Assembly (NCBI RefSeq): GCF_042683405.1
Contig: NZ_JBHUJS010000011.1
Location: 62,001-126,000, forward strand
Length of the DNA stretch: 64,000 nucleotides
Reading direction: 5' to 3'
DNA from: Telluria sp042683405
Lineage (GTDB): Bacteria > Pseudomonadota > Gammaproteobacteria > Burkholderiales > Burkholderiaceae_D
Shown here: piece after piece, positions 7,997 through 15,867 of the stretch
How the letters are laid out: every line of letters starts with the position of its first letter
How positions within the stretch are numbered: the stretch's first letter is position 1
Translations under genes and position numbers: made by a program
Notes under the pieces: generated by a model
What the model saw: the letters and a program-made list of their open reading frames with translations, nothing else
Database searches by the model: none
Told to the model about the DNA's origin: nothing

Positions 7997-9322
7997 TCAG
8001 CCGGTCGGCCCGGGCGGGTCGCCGGGGTGGGGGAATAGCTCCGGGTCTTCTTCCAGGTGGCTCGGATGCGCCAGTTCGCGCGCCAGCCGGTCGTGGTCCA
8101 GCTCATGCTCCCACTTCGACACCACCACCGTGGCGACCCCGTTGCCGATGAAGTTGGTCAGCGCCCGCGCTTCGCTCATGAATCGGTCCACACCGAGGAT
8201 CAGGGCCATCCCCGCGACCGGAATGCTGGGCACCACCGCCAGCGTCGCGGCCAGCGTGACGAAGCCGGCGCCGGTGATCCCGGATGCGCCTTTCGAGGTC
8301 AGCATCGCCACGCCAAGGATGGTGAGCTGCTCGGTCAGCGTCAGGTCGGTGTTGGTGGCCTGCGCCACGAACAGTGCCGCCATCGTCATGTAGATATTGG
8401 TGCCGTCCAGGTTGAACGAGTAGCCGGTCGGGACCACCAGGCCGACCACGGTATCCGAACAGCCCAGCTTTTCCAGCTTGCGGATCAGGGCGGGCAGGGC
8501 GCTTTCGGATGAACTGGTCCCCAGCACGATCAGCAGTTCCTCCTTGATGTAATTGATGAAGCGCAGGATCGAAAAGCCGGTTGCGCGCGCGATTGCGCCC
8601 AGCACGATGAACACGAACAGGAAGGCAGTCAGGTAGAAAGTCCCGACCAGCTTTGCCAGCGGAAGCAGCGATTCCAGACCGTATTTGCCGATCGTGAAAG
8701 CCATCGCGCCGAATGCGCCGATTGGCGCCAGCTTCATGATGATGCCGACCATGCCGAAGATGACGTGGGACAGCAGGTGCACGCCGGCGGTGACGGCGCG
8801 GCCGCGCTCGCCGAGCAACGCCAGCGCAAAGCCGAACAGGATGGCGATCAGCAGCACCTGGAGGATGTCGCCCTTCGCGAACGCGTCCACGAAGGTGGCC
8901 GGGATAATGTTCATGAGGAAGTCGATCGTGCTCTGGCCTTCTGCACGTTCGGTGTACTGCGCGATCGCGCTCGCATCCAGCGTGGCCGGGTCCACGTTGA
9001 AGCCGTCGCCCGGCCGGACCACGTTGCCGACGATGAGTCCGATTGCCAGCGCGATGGTGGACACCACCTCGAAATAGATCAGCGCCTTGCCGCCGACGCG
9101 CCCGATCTTCTTCATGTCCTGCATGCCCGCGATACCGGAGGCGACTGTCAGGAAAATCACTGGCGCGATGATCATCTTGATGAGCTTGATGAAGCCGTCG
9201 CCGAGCGGCTTCATTGCCTCGCCAAGGGACGGGTAGAACGCGCCGAGCGTTACGCCCACGACGATGGCGAACAGGACCTGGATGTACAGGACGCGATAGA
9301 AAGGTTTTCTTACAGTAGCCAT
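7997..9322 (-). CDS. dctA: C4-dicarboxylate:cation symporter DctA
   Basis: This 441-residue membrane protein belongs to the DAACS/glutamate-transporter-like family. It has eight or so transmembrane helices and the signature stretches: SSSESALPALIRKLEKLG (serine-rich re-entrant loop), VVGLVVPTGYSFNLDGTNIY and TSKGASGITGAGFVTLAATL. It would import succinate, fumarate and malate with protons or sodium. Length and motifs match DctA. A hydrophilic, acidic and proline-rich tail of about 30 residues follows the last helix. No dctB/dctD pair is adjacent, so control must come from elsewhere. Confidence 0.95.
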   Translation of the reverse strand: MATVRKPFYRVLYIQVLFAIVVGVTLGAFYPSLGEAMKPLGDGFIKLIKMIIAPVIFLTVASGIAGMQDMKKIGRVGGKALIYFEVVSTIALAIGLIVGNVVRPGDGFNVDPATLDASAIAQYTERAEGQSTIDFLMNIIPATFVDAFAKGDILQVLLIAILFGFALALLGERGRAVTAGVHLLSHVIFGMVGIIMKLAPIGAFGAMAFTIGKYGLESLLPLAKLVGTFYLTAFLFVFIVLGAIARATGFSILRFINYIKEELLIVLGTSSSESALPALIRKLEKLGCSDTVVGLVVPTGYSFNLDGTNIYMTMAALFVAQATNTDLTLTEQLTILGVAMLTSKGASGITGAGFVTLAATLAVVPSIPVAGMALILGVDRFMSEARALTNFIGNGVATVVVSKWEHELDHDRLARELAHPSHLEEDPELFPHPGDPPGPTG

Positions 9323-9473
9323 GACGCACCCCCTGTTAGCCCCCCGTCATCGGATGATAGAACAGGACCGCGGCCAGCGACGCACGCTGGCCACCGGGTG
9401 TTGTGGCGCTTGCCTGTCCTGCCGCAGCGCATCGGCAGGTTGGCGGAATTGGCGGCGCCGCCGCGCCCTGCGC

Positions 9474-11705
9474 TTAAGCCAGCGGGAGCGTCACCGTGAA
9501 GACGACCTTGCCGTCACGGTAGGCATATGCCAGCGTGCCTTTGTGTTCCTGCACGATCTGGTGGGCAATGAACAGCCCGAGCCCCAGTCCGGTGCGGTTG
9601 AGCGGATTGTTCAGCGAGGTCTGCTTGAACGGCCGGAACAGGGTTGCCGCGATCTGGTCCGGGATCGGCGCCGCGGCATTGGCGATGCTGATCGTCGCCT
9701 GGCCCTGCGCTGCGGTCAGGCTGACCTCGATCGGCTTGCCCTGTTCGCCGTGATGGCGTGCATTGCTCAGCAGGTTCCCGATCACCTGCCCAAGACGGCC
9801 CCGGTCCCCCATCACAGCCGCCGGCCCGCTGGGTAAATGGGGACAGACCCCATTTTCGAAATGGGGTCTGTCCCCATTTTCGAACTGGTACAGGGTGTCG
9901 GGATAGGCCAGCTTGGACTCTTCCATCAGGTCGTCGATCAGCCCGCCGAGGTCGATGCGTTCGAGCGCGGCGCCCAGCGCCACGCCCTGTTCGATGCGGC
10001 TCATGTCGAGCACCTGGCTGATCAGCCGCTGCATGCGGTTGCTGGATGACTGGATGCGCCGGCCCAGCGCGCCCTTGCTGGCATCGTCGCCAGTATGTTC
10101 CAGCACGATGCCGGCCATATTGATCGAGTGGAGCGGGTCGCGCAGGTCATGTCCCAGCATCGCCAGCAGCTGCGCGCGCATGGTCTCGTTTTGCGCGCGG
10201 CGGGTGTTGGACACGCGCGCGAGTTCGCCGAGCGTGGTGCGAACGTTGCCGATGATGCCCTCTTCCCAGGGAGTGCAGCAGCCGCGCACCGTCTCGTGCC
10301 ATGCCTCGAACGATCCGCGCGGGGTCAGCCGTTCGCCCATCGGGCCGTGCCGGTCGGTCTTTTCCGGGCGGCCGGCCCAGGCAACCTGTTCGATCTGCTC
10401 GACGCGCATCAGCACGCACCAGCCGCCGCTGGGCGGGTCGAACGGCATCCCAAGCATGCCGGCCCATTTGCCCAGCTGCGCACGCATGGCCTCCGGCCAG
10501 TCAGCGGCGCATTGGCGCAGGACCAGGTCGCTGGCCTCGCTCGGCAGCGAGGCGACGACAGCTTCCGCTGCCGCCTGCTCGATGCCCATGCAAATCACCC
10601 GGCCGTGCTGGGACGCGATCATCGCTTGCGAGCGCGTGCATGCGAGCATGGCGCCGGCGTTCTTGGACAGCGCGTCGAGCGGATCTTCTTCCAGCAGCAG
10701 GGATTCGACCAGCGCGGAACGTACCGTGGCCGCGCTTTCGACCAGTTCGGCCTGCTGGCGCGCCTCGATGCTCTGGACCATCGAGGCGATCACCTGCGCC
10801 ACCACGTCTGCCGCCATGCGGATCGAATGCGGAACGCGCTTTGGCGACATGTGGTGGCAGGCGATCAGCCCCCACAGGCGCCCGTTGATGACGATCGATA
10901 CGCTCATGGACGCGCCCACGCCCATGTTCTGCAGGTATTCGATGTGAATCGGCGACACGCTGCGCAGCACGGCAAAGCTCATGTCCAGCGGCGCCGCGCC
11001 GGGCAGTCCCAGCAAGGGTATCGCCTGGTAATTGACGTCCGCGATCAGGCGCAGCGTATTCAGGATGTACATGCGCCGAGCCTGCGGCGGGATGTCGCCC
11101 GCCGGATAACGCTGTCCGAGATAGGGCGTCAGGTCGTCGCGGCGCGCTTCGGCCACCACGTCGCCGCTGTCGTCGCTGCGGAAGCGGTAGGCCATCACGC
11201 GGTCGAAGCCGGTGAACTCGCGCACCTGGCGGACCGCGGTGTCGAGCAGGTCCTGGATGTTTTTCTGGCGGCGCAGGCGCTCTATCGAGGTATGGGCGCG
11301 CACCGCGAACATCGCATCGGCGTCGGCCGCGTCGGCGACTTCGAATTCGGCGATCGCGCGGCCCATGTGGGCGTGCACCACCACGTCGAACGACACTCCG
11401 TCGAGCTGGATCTTGGTGAGGGCTGGCGGGTTCTCGCCCTCCGTCATGGTGTCGAGGCATTCGCGGACCAGGGCTGTCGCTTCTCCGGGCAGGGCGAGTT
11501 CCGGCAATTCCTGTCCCGGCTGCAGTGCTGCGCCCAGCAGTTGTGGCGCATTCGCGCTCCAGCCTTCCAGCGCTCCGCCGGCGGTGAAGAAGAGCAGGGC
11601 GCCATGCGGCTGGATAGCGCCGGGGATGTGGATCGGTTCATCTGCGCAATTGCGCAGGTCGGCCCGCTGGGGCGTCGCCATGGGCTCGGGTGTGCCGAAC
11701 ATCAA
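9474..11705 (-). CDS. Bacteriophytochrome sensor histidine kinase
   Basis: The 743-residue protein has the phytochrome order: PAS with the biliverdin-binding Cys20 in RNCADEPIHIPGAIQPHG, GAF (about 130-310) with PAGDIPPQAR (variant of PxSDIP), SPIHIEYLQNMGV and ACHHMSP, a PHY region (about 320-490), then HisKA (His519 in GHDLRDPL) and a HATPase domain (NLLSNARHHG, GLGLGLFIAHQ). It should sense red/far-red light through a linear tetrapyrrole and phosphorylate a partner regulator. No heme oxygenase or response regulator gene adjoins it. Residues of about 609-624 are encoded by an inserted palindromic repeat inside the ATPase domain, in frame. A short upstream Met (residue 9) is an alternative start. 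Confidence 0.93.
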   Translation of the reverse strand: MMFGTPEPMATPQRADLRNCADEPIHIPGAIQPHGALLFFTAGGALEGWSANAPQLLGAALQPGQELPELALPGEATALVRECLDTMTEGENPPALTKIQLDGVSFDVVVHAHMGRAIAEFEVADAADADAMFAVRAHTSIERLRRQKNIQDLLDTAVRQVREFTGFDRVMAYRFRSDDSGDVVAEARRDDLTPYLGQRYPAGDIPPQARRMYILNTLRLIADVNYQAIPLLGLPGAAPLDMSFAVLRSVSPIHIEYLQNMGVGASMSVSIVINGRLWGLIACHHMSPKRVPHSIRMAADVVAQVIASMVQSIEARQQAELVESAATVRSALVESLLLEEDPLDALSKNAGAMLACTRSQAMIASQHGRVICMGIEQAAAEAVVASLPSEASDLVLRQCAADWPEAMRAQLGKWAGMLGMPFDPPSGGWCVLMRVEQIEQVAWAGRPEKTDRHGPMGERLTPRGSFEAWHETVRGCCTPWEEGIIGNVRTTLGELARVSNTRRAQNETMRAQLLAMLGHDLRDPLHSINMAGIVLEHTGDDASKGALGRRIQSSSNRMQRLISQVLDMSRIEQGVALGAALERIDLGGLIDDLMEESKLAYPDTLYQFENGDRPHFENGVCPHLPSGPAAVMGDRGRLGQVIGNLLSNARHHGEQGKPIEVSLTAAQGQATISIANAAAPIPDQIAATLFRPFKQTSLNNPLNRTGLGLGLFIAHQIVQEHKGTLAYAYRDGKVVFTVTLPLA
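9835..9879. repeat. Palindromic repeat A, copy 1, inside kinase gene
   Basis: AAATGGGGACAGACCCCATTT (9835-9855) and its exact reverse complement (9859-9879) are separated by TCG. Each 21-base arm is itself a hairpin (AAATGGGG ... CCCCATTT). The 45 bp (15 codons) keep the reading frame of the phytochrome kinase and add residues such as NGDRPHF and NGVCPH. A second copy lies at 61050-61103. The form is that of a REP-type element. Confidence 0.85.
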
Positions 11706-11816
11706 ATCAGGATCCTTTCATAGGGGGTTATTGAATTATACGATGCGGAAATGACAAGATATGGCGGCACGATTCGAGGCGTGCGCGCGACGGCCCTATA
11801 GCGTGAAAGTTTGCCA

Positions 11817-11844
11817 TTGCACAACGATTACGATGGTGGATAAT
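11817..11844 (+). promoter_or_regulatory. Sigma70-like promoter for the DUF885 gene
   Basis: TTGCAC (11817-11822), a 16-base spacer and GATAAT (11839-11844) lie 37 bp before the ATG at 11881, with GGGAGC as SD. Confidence 0.6.
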
Positions 11845-11880
11845 GCGGATTCGCTTTGATCCATCGAACAAGGGAGCAGC

Positions 11881-13164
11881 ATGAAAACCAAGATCTTCGC
11901 CGCCGCAGCAATGCTCGTCGCCGGCACGGCATTCGGTGCCACCGTCCAGGATGTGGCCGACCGCTACATGAAATCAGTGCTGGCCGTCGGCGTGCACGAC
12001 GCGTCCTATGTGGACGCCTATTACGGCCCGAAAGAGATCCAGGACCAGGTACAGAAGGAAAAGAAAGGTCTCGCTGCCATCCGCGCCGATGTCACTGACG
12101 CCCTGAAGGACCTTGAAGGCCAGCGCGCGGCAAATGAAGATGAAGCGCTGCGCATCGAATTCCTGCGCAAACAGCTCGGCTCCATGCTGACCCGCATCGA
12201 TATGCTGGGCGGGCAGAAGTTCGCATTCGACGACGAGACGGCGCGCCTGTACGACGCCGTCTCGCCGCACTACGACCGCGCGCACTACATGAAGCTGGTC
12301 GGACAAATCGACAAACTGCTGCCGGGGAAAGGCTCCGTGCCGGAGCGCCTGAAGGACTTCCGCGCGAAGTTCGTGATCCCGAAGGACAAGCTGAAAGCGG
12401 TGTTCGACGCCTCGATCGCCGCCTGCCGCGAACGCAGCGCCAAATACATCGACCTGCCGGCCAACGAAAACTTCGTCCTGGAGTTCGTGTCCGACAAGCC
12501 GTGGAGCGGCTACAACTGGTACAAGGGCAACGCGCAGAGCCTCATCCAGATCAACACCGAGTTCCCGATCTATATCGACCGCGCTGTCGACCTGGGCTGC
12601 CATGAAGGTTATCCGGGCCACCACGCCTACAACGCGCTGCTGGAGAAGGCGCTGGTCAAGGGTAAGGGCTGGACCGAGTTCAGCGTGTATCCGCTGTATT
12701 CGCCAATGTCGCTGATCGCCGAGGGCAGCGCCAACTACGGCATCGAAATGGCGTTCACCGAGGATGAGCGGCTGGCGTTCGAGCAGAAGGTGCTGTACCC
12801 GATGGCGGGCATCGATCCGTCGCTGGCGAAGAAGTATGCGGAGGTGCTGAAGCTGACCGCGCAGCTGAGCTATGCCGACAACGACGCCGCCAAGAATTAC
12901 CTGGAAGGGAAGTGGACCAAGGCGCAGACCATCGAATGGCTGGTGAACGTGCAGCTGGCGCCGCCGGAGAAGGCCGAGCAGCGCATCAAGTTCTACGACG
13001 GGCTGCGCGGCTATGTCATCAACTACAACCTCGGCAAGGACCTGGTGAAGGCCTACGTGCTGCGGCACGTGACGTCGAAGGATCCGGAGGTGGCACGCCA
13101 GCAGAAGTGGGATGCGTTCCGCAAGCTGCTGTCGTCGCCGCGCCTGGCCAGCAGCATCCGCTAG
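11881..13164 (+). CDS. DUF885 family exported protein
   Basis: The 427-residue protein starts with a clear signal peptide (FAAAAMLVAGTAFGA). The DUF885 hallmark HEGYPGHHAYNALLE is at about residues 241-255, and LIAEGSANYGIEMAF follows near 280; together these resemble a HExxxH...E zinc site. The family is annotated as putative metallopeptidase or lipoprotein, without an established substrate. The protein is about 100 residues shorter than many DUF885 members but has both conserved blocks. It stands alone between its own promoter and a palindromic hairpin after the stop codon. Confidence 0.85.
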   Translation: MKTKIFAAAAMLVAGTAFGATVQDVADRYMKSVLAVGVHDASYVDAYYGPKEIQDQVQKEKKGLAAIRADVTDALKDLEGQRAANEDEALRIEFLRKQLGSMLTRIDMLGGQKFAFDDETARLYDAVSPHYDRAHYMKLVGQIDKLLPGKGSVPERLKDFRAKFVIPKDKLKAVFDASIAACRERSAKYIDLPANENFVLEFVSDKPWSGYNWYKGNAQSLIQINTEFPIYIDRAVDLGCHEGYPGHHAYNALLEKALVKGKGWTEFSVYPLYSPMSLIAEGSANYGIEMAFTEDERLAFEQKVLYPMAGIDPSLAKKYAEVLKLTAQLSYADNDAAKNYLEGKWTKAQTIEWLVNVQLAPPEKAEQRIKFYDGLRGYVINYNLGKDLVKAYVLRHVTSKDPEVARQQKWDAFRKLLSSPRLASSIR

Positions 13165-13170
13165 CGGGAA

Positions 13171-13195
13171 GGGACGGTCCGGCAAGGACCGTCCC
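13171..13195. repeat. Palindromic repeat B, copy 1
   Basis: GGGACGGTCC and GGACCGTCCC form a perfect 10-bp stem around GGCAA. It begins 7 bp after the DUF885 stop, between convergent genes. Related hairpins occur at 41875, 50147 and 57616. It may work as a bidirectional transcription end or be a dispersed element. Confidence 0.8.
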
Positions 13196-13206
13196 CGAGC
13201 GCAGCA

Positions 13207-13662
13207 CTATCGTTGAATCATGCTTTCGTAGCGCGCGATCCACTGCGCCGGCGTCATCTTCGACGCCAGTTCCCCCACCAGTTCCAGCGGAATCTGCTCC
13301 GGCTTCTTGAACCGCACGCAGCTCTTGCCCATATCCAGCCTGGTCTTGCAGTGCTTCGGGTACTCGCTGGTGAACCACGCATGCAACTCCGGATCCGCGT
13401 ACATCCCCATGTGGTACAGGCAGATCGCGTGCTTCTGGTTCGCCAGGCTCAGGAACGGCAGCGGATCGGACGGATTGCAGTGGTACCCGGCCGGATAGGC
13501 GGAATGCGGTACCACCCAGTGCAGCATGCCTTTGGCGACGATTTCGTGGAAGCCTTCCGGCAGGCGCTCGCGCACCGCCTGGCGCAGCGCCGCCACTGCA
13601 TCACGGCGCTCGTCCGGCAGGTTGGCGAGGAATTCTTCGACCTCCATTTCGGCCGGGCGCAT
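13207..13662 (-). CDS. DUF1801 (YdhG-like) protein
   Basis: This 151-residue cytoplasmic protein matches the DUF1801 family (PF08818): an N-terminal helix with LPDERRDAVAALRQAVRERL and the block PFLSLANQKHAICLYHMGMY, then LDMGKSCVRFKKPEQIPLEL. Members have a YdhG/frataxin-like fold and no settled function. Its ATG lies one base after the stop of 3-hydroxybutyrate dehydrogenase, so the two are translationally coupled, but I see no clear functional link. Confidence 0.85.
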   Translation of the reverse strand: MRPAEMEVEEFLANLPDERRDAVAALRQAVRERLPEGFHEIVAKGMLHWVVPHSAYPAGYHCNPSDPLPFLSLANQKHAICLYHMGMYADPELHAWFTSEYPKHCKTRLDMGKSCVRFKKPEQIPLELVGELASKMTPAQWIARYESMIQR

Positions 13663-13663
13663 G

Positions 13664-14458
13664 TTACTGGGCCACCCAGCCGCCGTCCATGTTCCACGCC
13701 ACGCCGCGCACCTGGTTCGCGGCCTGGCTGCAGAAGAACACGGCCAGCGCGCCCAGTTCGTCCGGCGTCACGAACTCGCCCGACGGCTGCTTTTCGGCCA
13801 GCAGCGCCTTCTTGGCCTGTTCGGTCGTGAGGCCATCGCGGGTGGCGCGGTCGTCGACCTGTTTCTGCACCAGCGGCGTGAGCACCCAGCCCGGGCAGAT
13901 CGCGTTGCAGGTGATGCCGGTGTGCGCGAGTTCGAGCGCGGTCACCTTGGTAAAGCCGATCAGGCCGTGCTTGGAGGCGACGTAAGCGGATTTGCCGGCC
14001 GAGCCGACGAGGCCGTGCACAGACGCCAGGTTGATCACGCGGCCCCAGTTCTTCGCCTTCATGCCGGGCAGCGCGAGGCGGGTGGTGTGGAAGGCGGAAG
14101 TGAGGTTGATCGCGATGATCGCGTCCCATTTCTCGGTCGGGAACTCGTCCACGTTGGCCACGTGCTGGATGCCGGCGTTGTTGACCAGGATGTCGACGCC
14201 GCCGAAATGGTCGGCCGCGTACTGCATCATCGCCTCGATCTGCTCCGGCCTGGACATGTCCGCGCCGTGGTAGCCCGTGAGCACGCCGAACTCGCGCGCC
14301 ACCCCGGTGTGCAGCGCCTCGATCTGGCCCGCGTCGCCAAAGCCGTTGAAGACGACGTTGGCGCCCTGCGCCGCGAGCGAGCGCGCGATGCCCAGGCCGA
14401 TGCCGGAAGTGGAGCCTGTAACGAGTGCTGTTTTACCGCTTAACATGGTCGAGTTCAT
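13664..14458 (-). CDS. bdhA: 3-hydroxybutyrate dehydrogenase
   Basis: This 264-residue short-chain dehydrogenase oxidises (R)-3-hydroxybutyrate to acetoacetate with NAD. The cofactor motif TGSTSGIGLGIA is near residue 14, NNAGIQHV near 94, the catalytic Ser in INLASVHG and the Tyr/Lys pair in YVASKHG. The segment IQHVANVDEFPTEKWD and the C-terminal VRGVAWNMDGGWVAQ are typical of 3-hydroxybutyrate dehydrogenases rather than general reductases. Acetoacetate could then be activated by the scoAB enzyme encoded 12 kb away. It is the first gene of a two-gene operon with the DUF1801 gene. An in-frame Met at residue 5 is an alternative start. Confidence 0.93.
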   Translation of the reverse strand: MNSTMLSGKTALVTGSTSGIGLGIARSLAAQGANVVFNGFGDAGQIEALHTGVAREFGVLTGYHGADMSRPEQIEAMMQYAADHFGGVDILVNNAGIQHVANVDEFPTEKWDAIIAINLTSAFHTTRLALPGMKAKNWGRVINLASVHGLVGSAGKSAYVASKHGLIGFTKVTALELAHTGITCNAICPGWVLTPLVQKQVDDRATRDGLTTEQAKKALLAEKQPSGEFVTPDELGALAVFFCSQAANQVRGVAWNMDGGWVAQ

Positions 14459-14619
14459 GGAAATCCCTGTTCTAGGTTGGTATGAATATCAGGCTGCCTG
14501 CGCCCTCTGGCACACTTCGGTAGAATTCTAAGCGCAACGAACGGTAAAATGTCATTTGAGCCAGAAGTTTTAGAACCAAAACAGGCCACGCGCCGCCGAA
14601 TGGATCAAGGATTGACCCC

Positions 14620-15492
14620 ATGACCGAACCCCGACTGAAATCCGTGCAGTGCATCTCGCCAGCCGGGCTGCATCGCGTTGCGTACAAGGAGTGGGGTGAT
14701 CCGGGCAACCGCAATGTGCTGATCTGCTCGCACGGCGTGACGCGCGTGTCCGACGACTTCGACGCCCTGGCCCGCGCGCTGTCGGACCACTACCGGGTGG
14801 TATGCCCGGACACCGTGGGGCGGGGTCGCTCGGGCCGCCTGGCCAATCCCCAGTTCTACCGGGTGCCGCAATACGTGAGCGACATGGTCACCCTGATCGC
14901 CCGTGTCACGCAGGACGAGGACCAGGTGGACTGGTTCGGCACCTCGATGGGCGGCCTGATCGGCATGGGCCTCGCTTCGCTGCCGGGCAATCCTGTACGC
15001 AAGCTGGTGCTCAACGATATCGGCCCGACCATGGATGCGGCGGCGTTGGCGCGCATCGGCGACTACATTGGGCAGGACCTGCGCTTTTCGACCTACGAGG
15101 AAGCGAAGTGCTTCGTGCGCGACGTGTCGCAGTCCTTCGGCGAACACACCGACGAGCAATGGGAAAAGCTGGCCTGCGACGTCCTGCGCCAGGACGAGCA
15201 GGGCCGCTGGGTGCGCCATTACGACATGGGCCTGGCCGAGCCGATTCGCGCGGTAACGCCCGAGTCGTGCAAGTCGGACGAGGCGCTGCTGTGGGCCGCC
15301 TATGATGCGATTACCTGCCCGACGCTGCTGGTGCGCGGCGAGAAATCCGACCTGCTGTCGCATGACACCGCGGTAGCCATGACGCAGCGCGGCCCGCGGG
15401 CACAATTAGTGGAAATTCCGAACGTCGGCCACGCGCCGACCTTCCTGCATGAAGACCAGATCGCGATTGCGCGACAATTTTTGGTGGGCTGA
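14620..15492 (+). CDS. Alpha/beta hydrolase
   Basis: The 290-residue protein is an alpha/beta-hydrolase-fold enzyme. The oxyanion stretch SHGVTRVSDDFD is at about residue 38, the nucleophile elbow is GTSMGG (Ser near 109) and the catalytic His is probably in NVGHAPTFL near the C-terminus. It resembles cytoplasmic esterases found next to ridA in related genomes; the substrate cannot be told. It starts a run with ridA (20 bp gap) and relA (4 bp gap) that is probably one transcript. A TAGAAT -10-like box lies near 14521, so the mRNA may have a leader of about 90 bases. Confidence 0.88.
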   Translation: MTEPRLKSVQCISPAGLHRVAYKEWGDPGNRNVLICSHGVTRVSDDFDALARALSDHYRVVCPDTVGRGRSGRLANPQFYRVPQYVSDMVTLIARVTQDEDQVDWFGTSMGGLIGMGLASLPGNPVRKLVLNDIGPTMDAAALARIGDYIGQDLRFSTYEEAKCFVRDVSQSFGEHTDEQWEKLACDVLRQDEQGRWVRHYDMGLAEPIRAVTPESCKSDEALLWAAYDAITCPTLLVRGEKSDLLSHDTAVAMTQRGPRAQLVEIPNVGHAPTFLHEDQIAIARQFLVG

Positions 15493-15512
15493 AGCCCATC
15501 GTTGAGAGACAT

Positions 15513-15863
15513 ATGGAAATCAAACGACTGCACGTAGGCCGCCGCCTCTCCGAAGTGGCGATTCACAACGAAACCGTGTACCTGGCCGGCCAGATCGCCG
15601 AGGACACCTCGCAGGACATCGGCGGCCAGACGCGCGAAGTGCTCGGCCACGTCGACCGGCTGCTGGCCGAAGCCGGCAGCGACAAGACCTGCATCCTGAT
15701 GTGCCAGATCTACATCAAGGACATGGCGGACTTCCCTGCAATGAACGAAGTCTGGGACGAATGGGTCGCACAGGGCCACACACCGCCGCGCGCGACGGTG
15801 GAATCGAGGCTGGCCAATCCTGAAGTGCTGGTGGAGATCGTCGTCACCGCAGCACTTCGCTAA
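15513..15863 (+). CDS. RidA/YjgF family protein
   Basis: This 116-residue protein belongs to the Rid superfamily, whose RidA members hydrolyse reactive enamine/imine intermediates from PLP enzymes. Conserved features seen are VYLAGQIAEDT (strand and loop at about 22-32), LMCQIYIKDMADF and the arginine in TPPRATVESRL that binds the substrate carboxylate. The C-terminal stretch ends in VEIVVTAALR, as in the family. It is closer to the short Rid7-like group than to canonical RidA, so activity on 2-aminoacrylate is uncertain. It sits between the hydrolase and relA genes with very short gaps. Confidence 0.88.
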   Translation: MEIKRLHVGRRLSEVAIHNETVYLAGQIAEDTSQDIGGQTREVLGHVDRLLAEAGSDKTCILMCQIYIKDMADFPAMNEVWDEWVAQGHTPPRATVESRLANPEVLVEIVVTAALR

Positions 15864-15867
15864 GACA

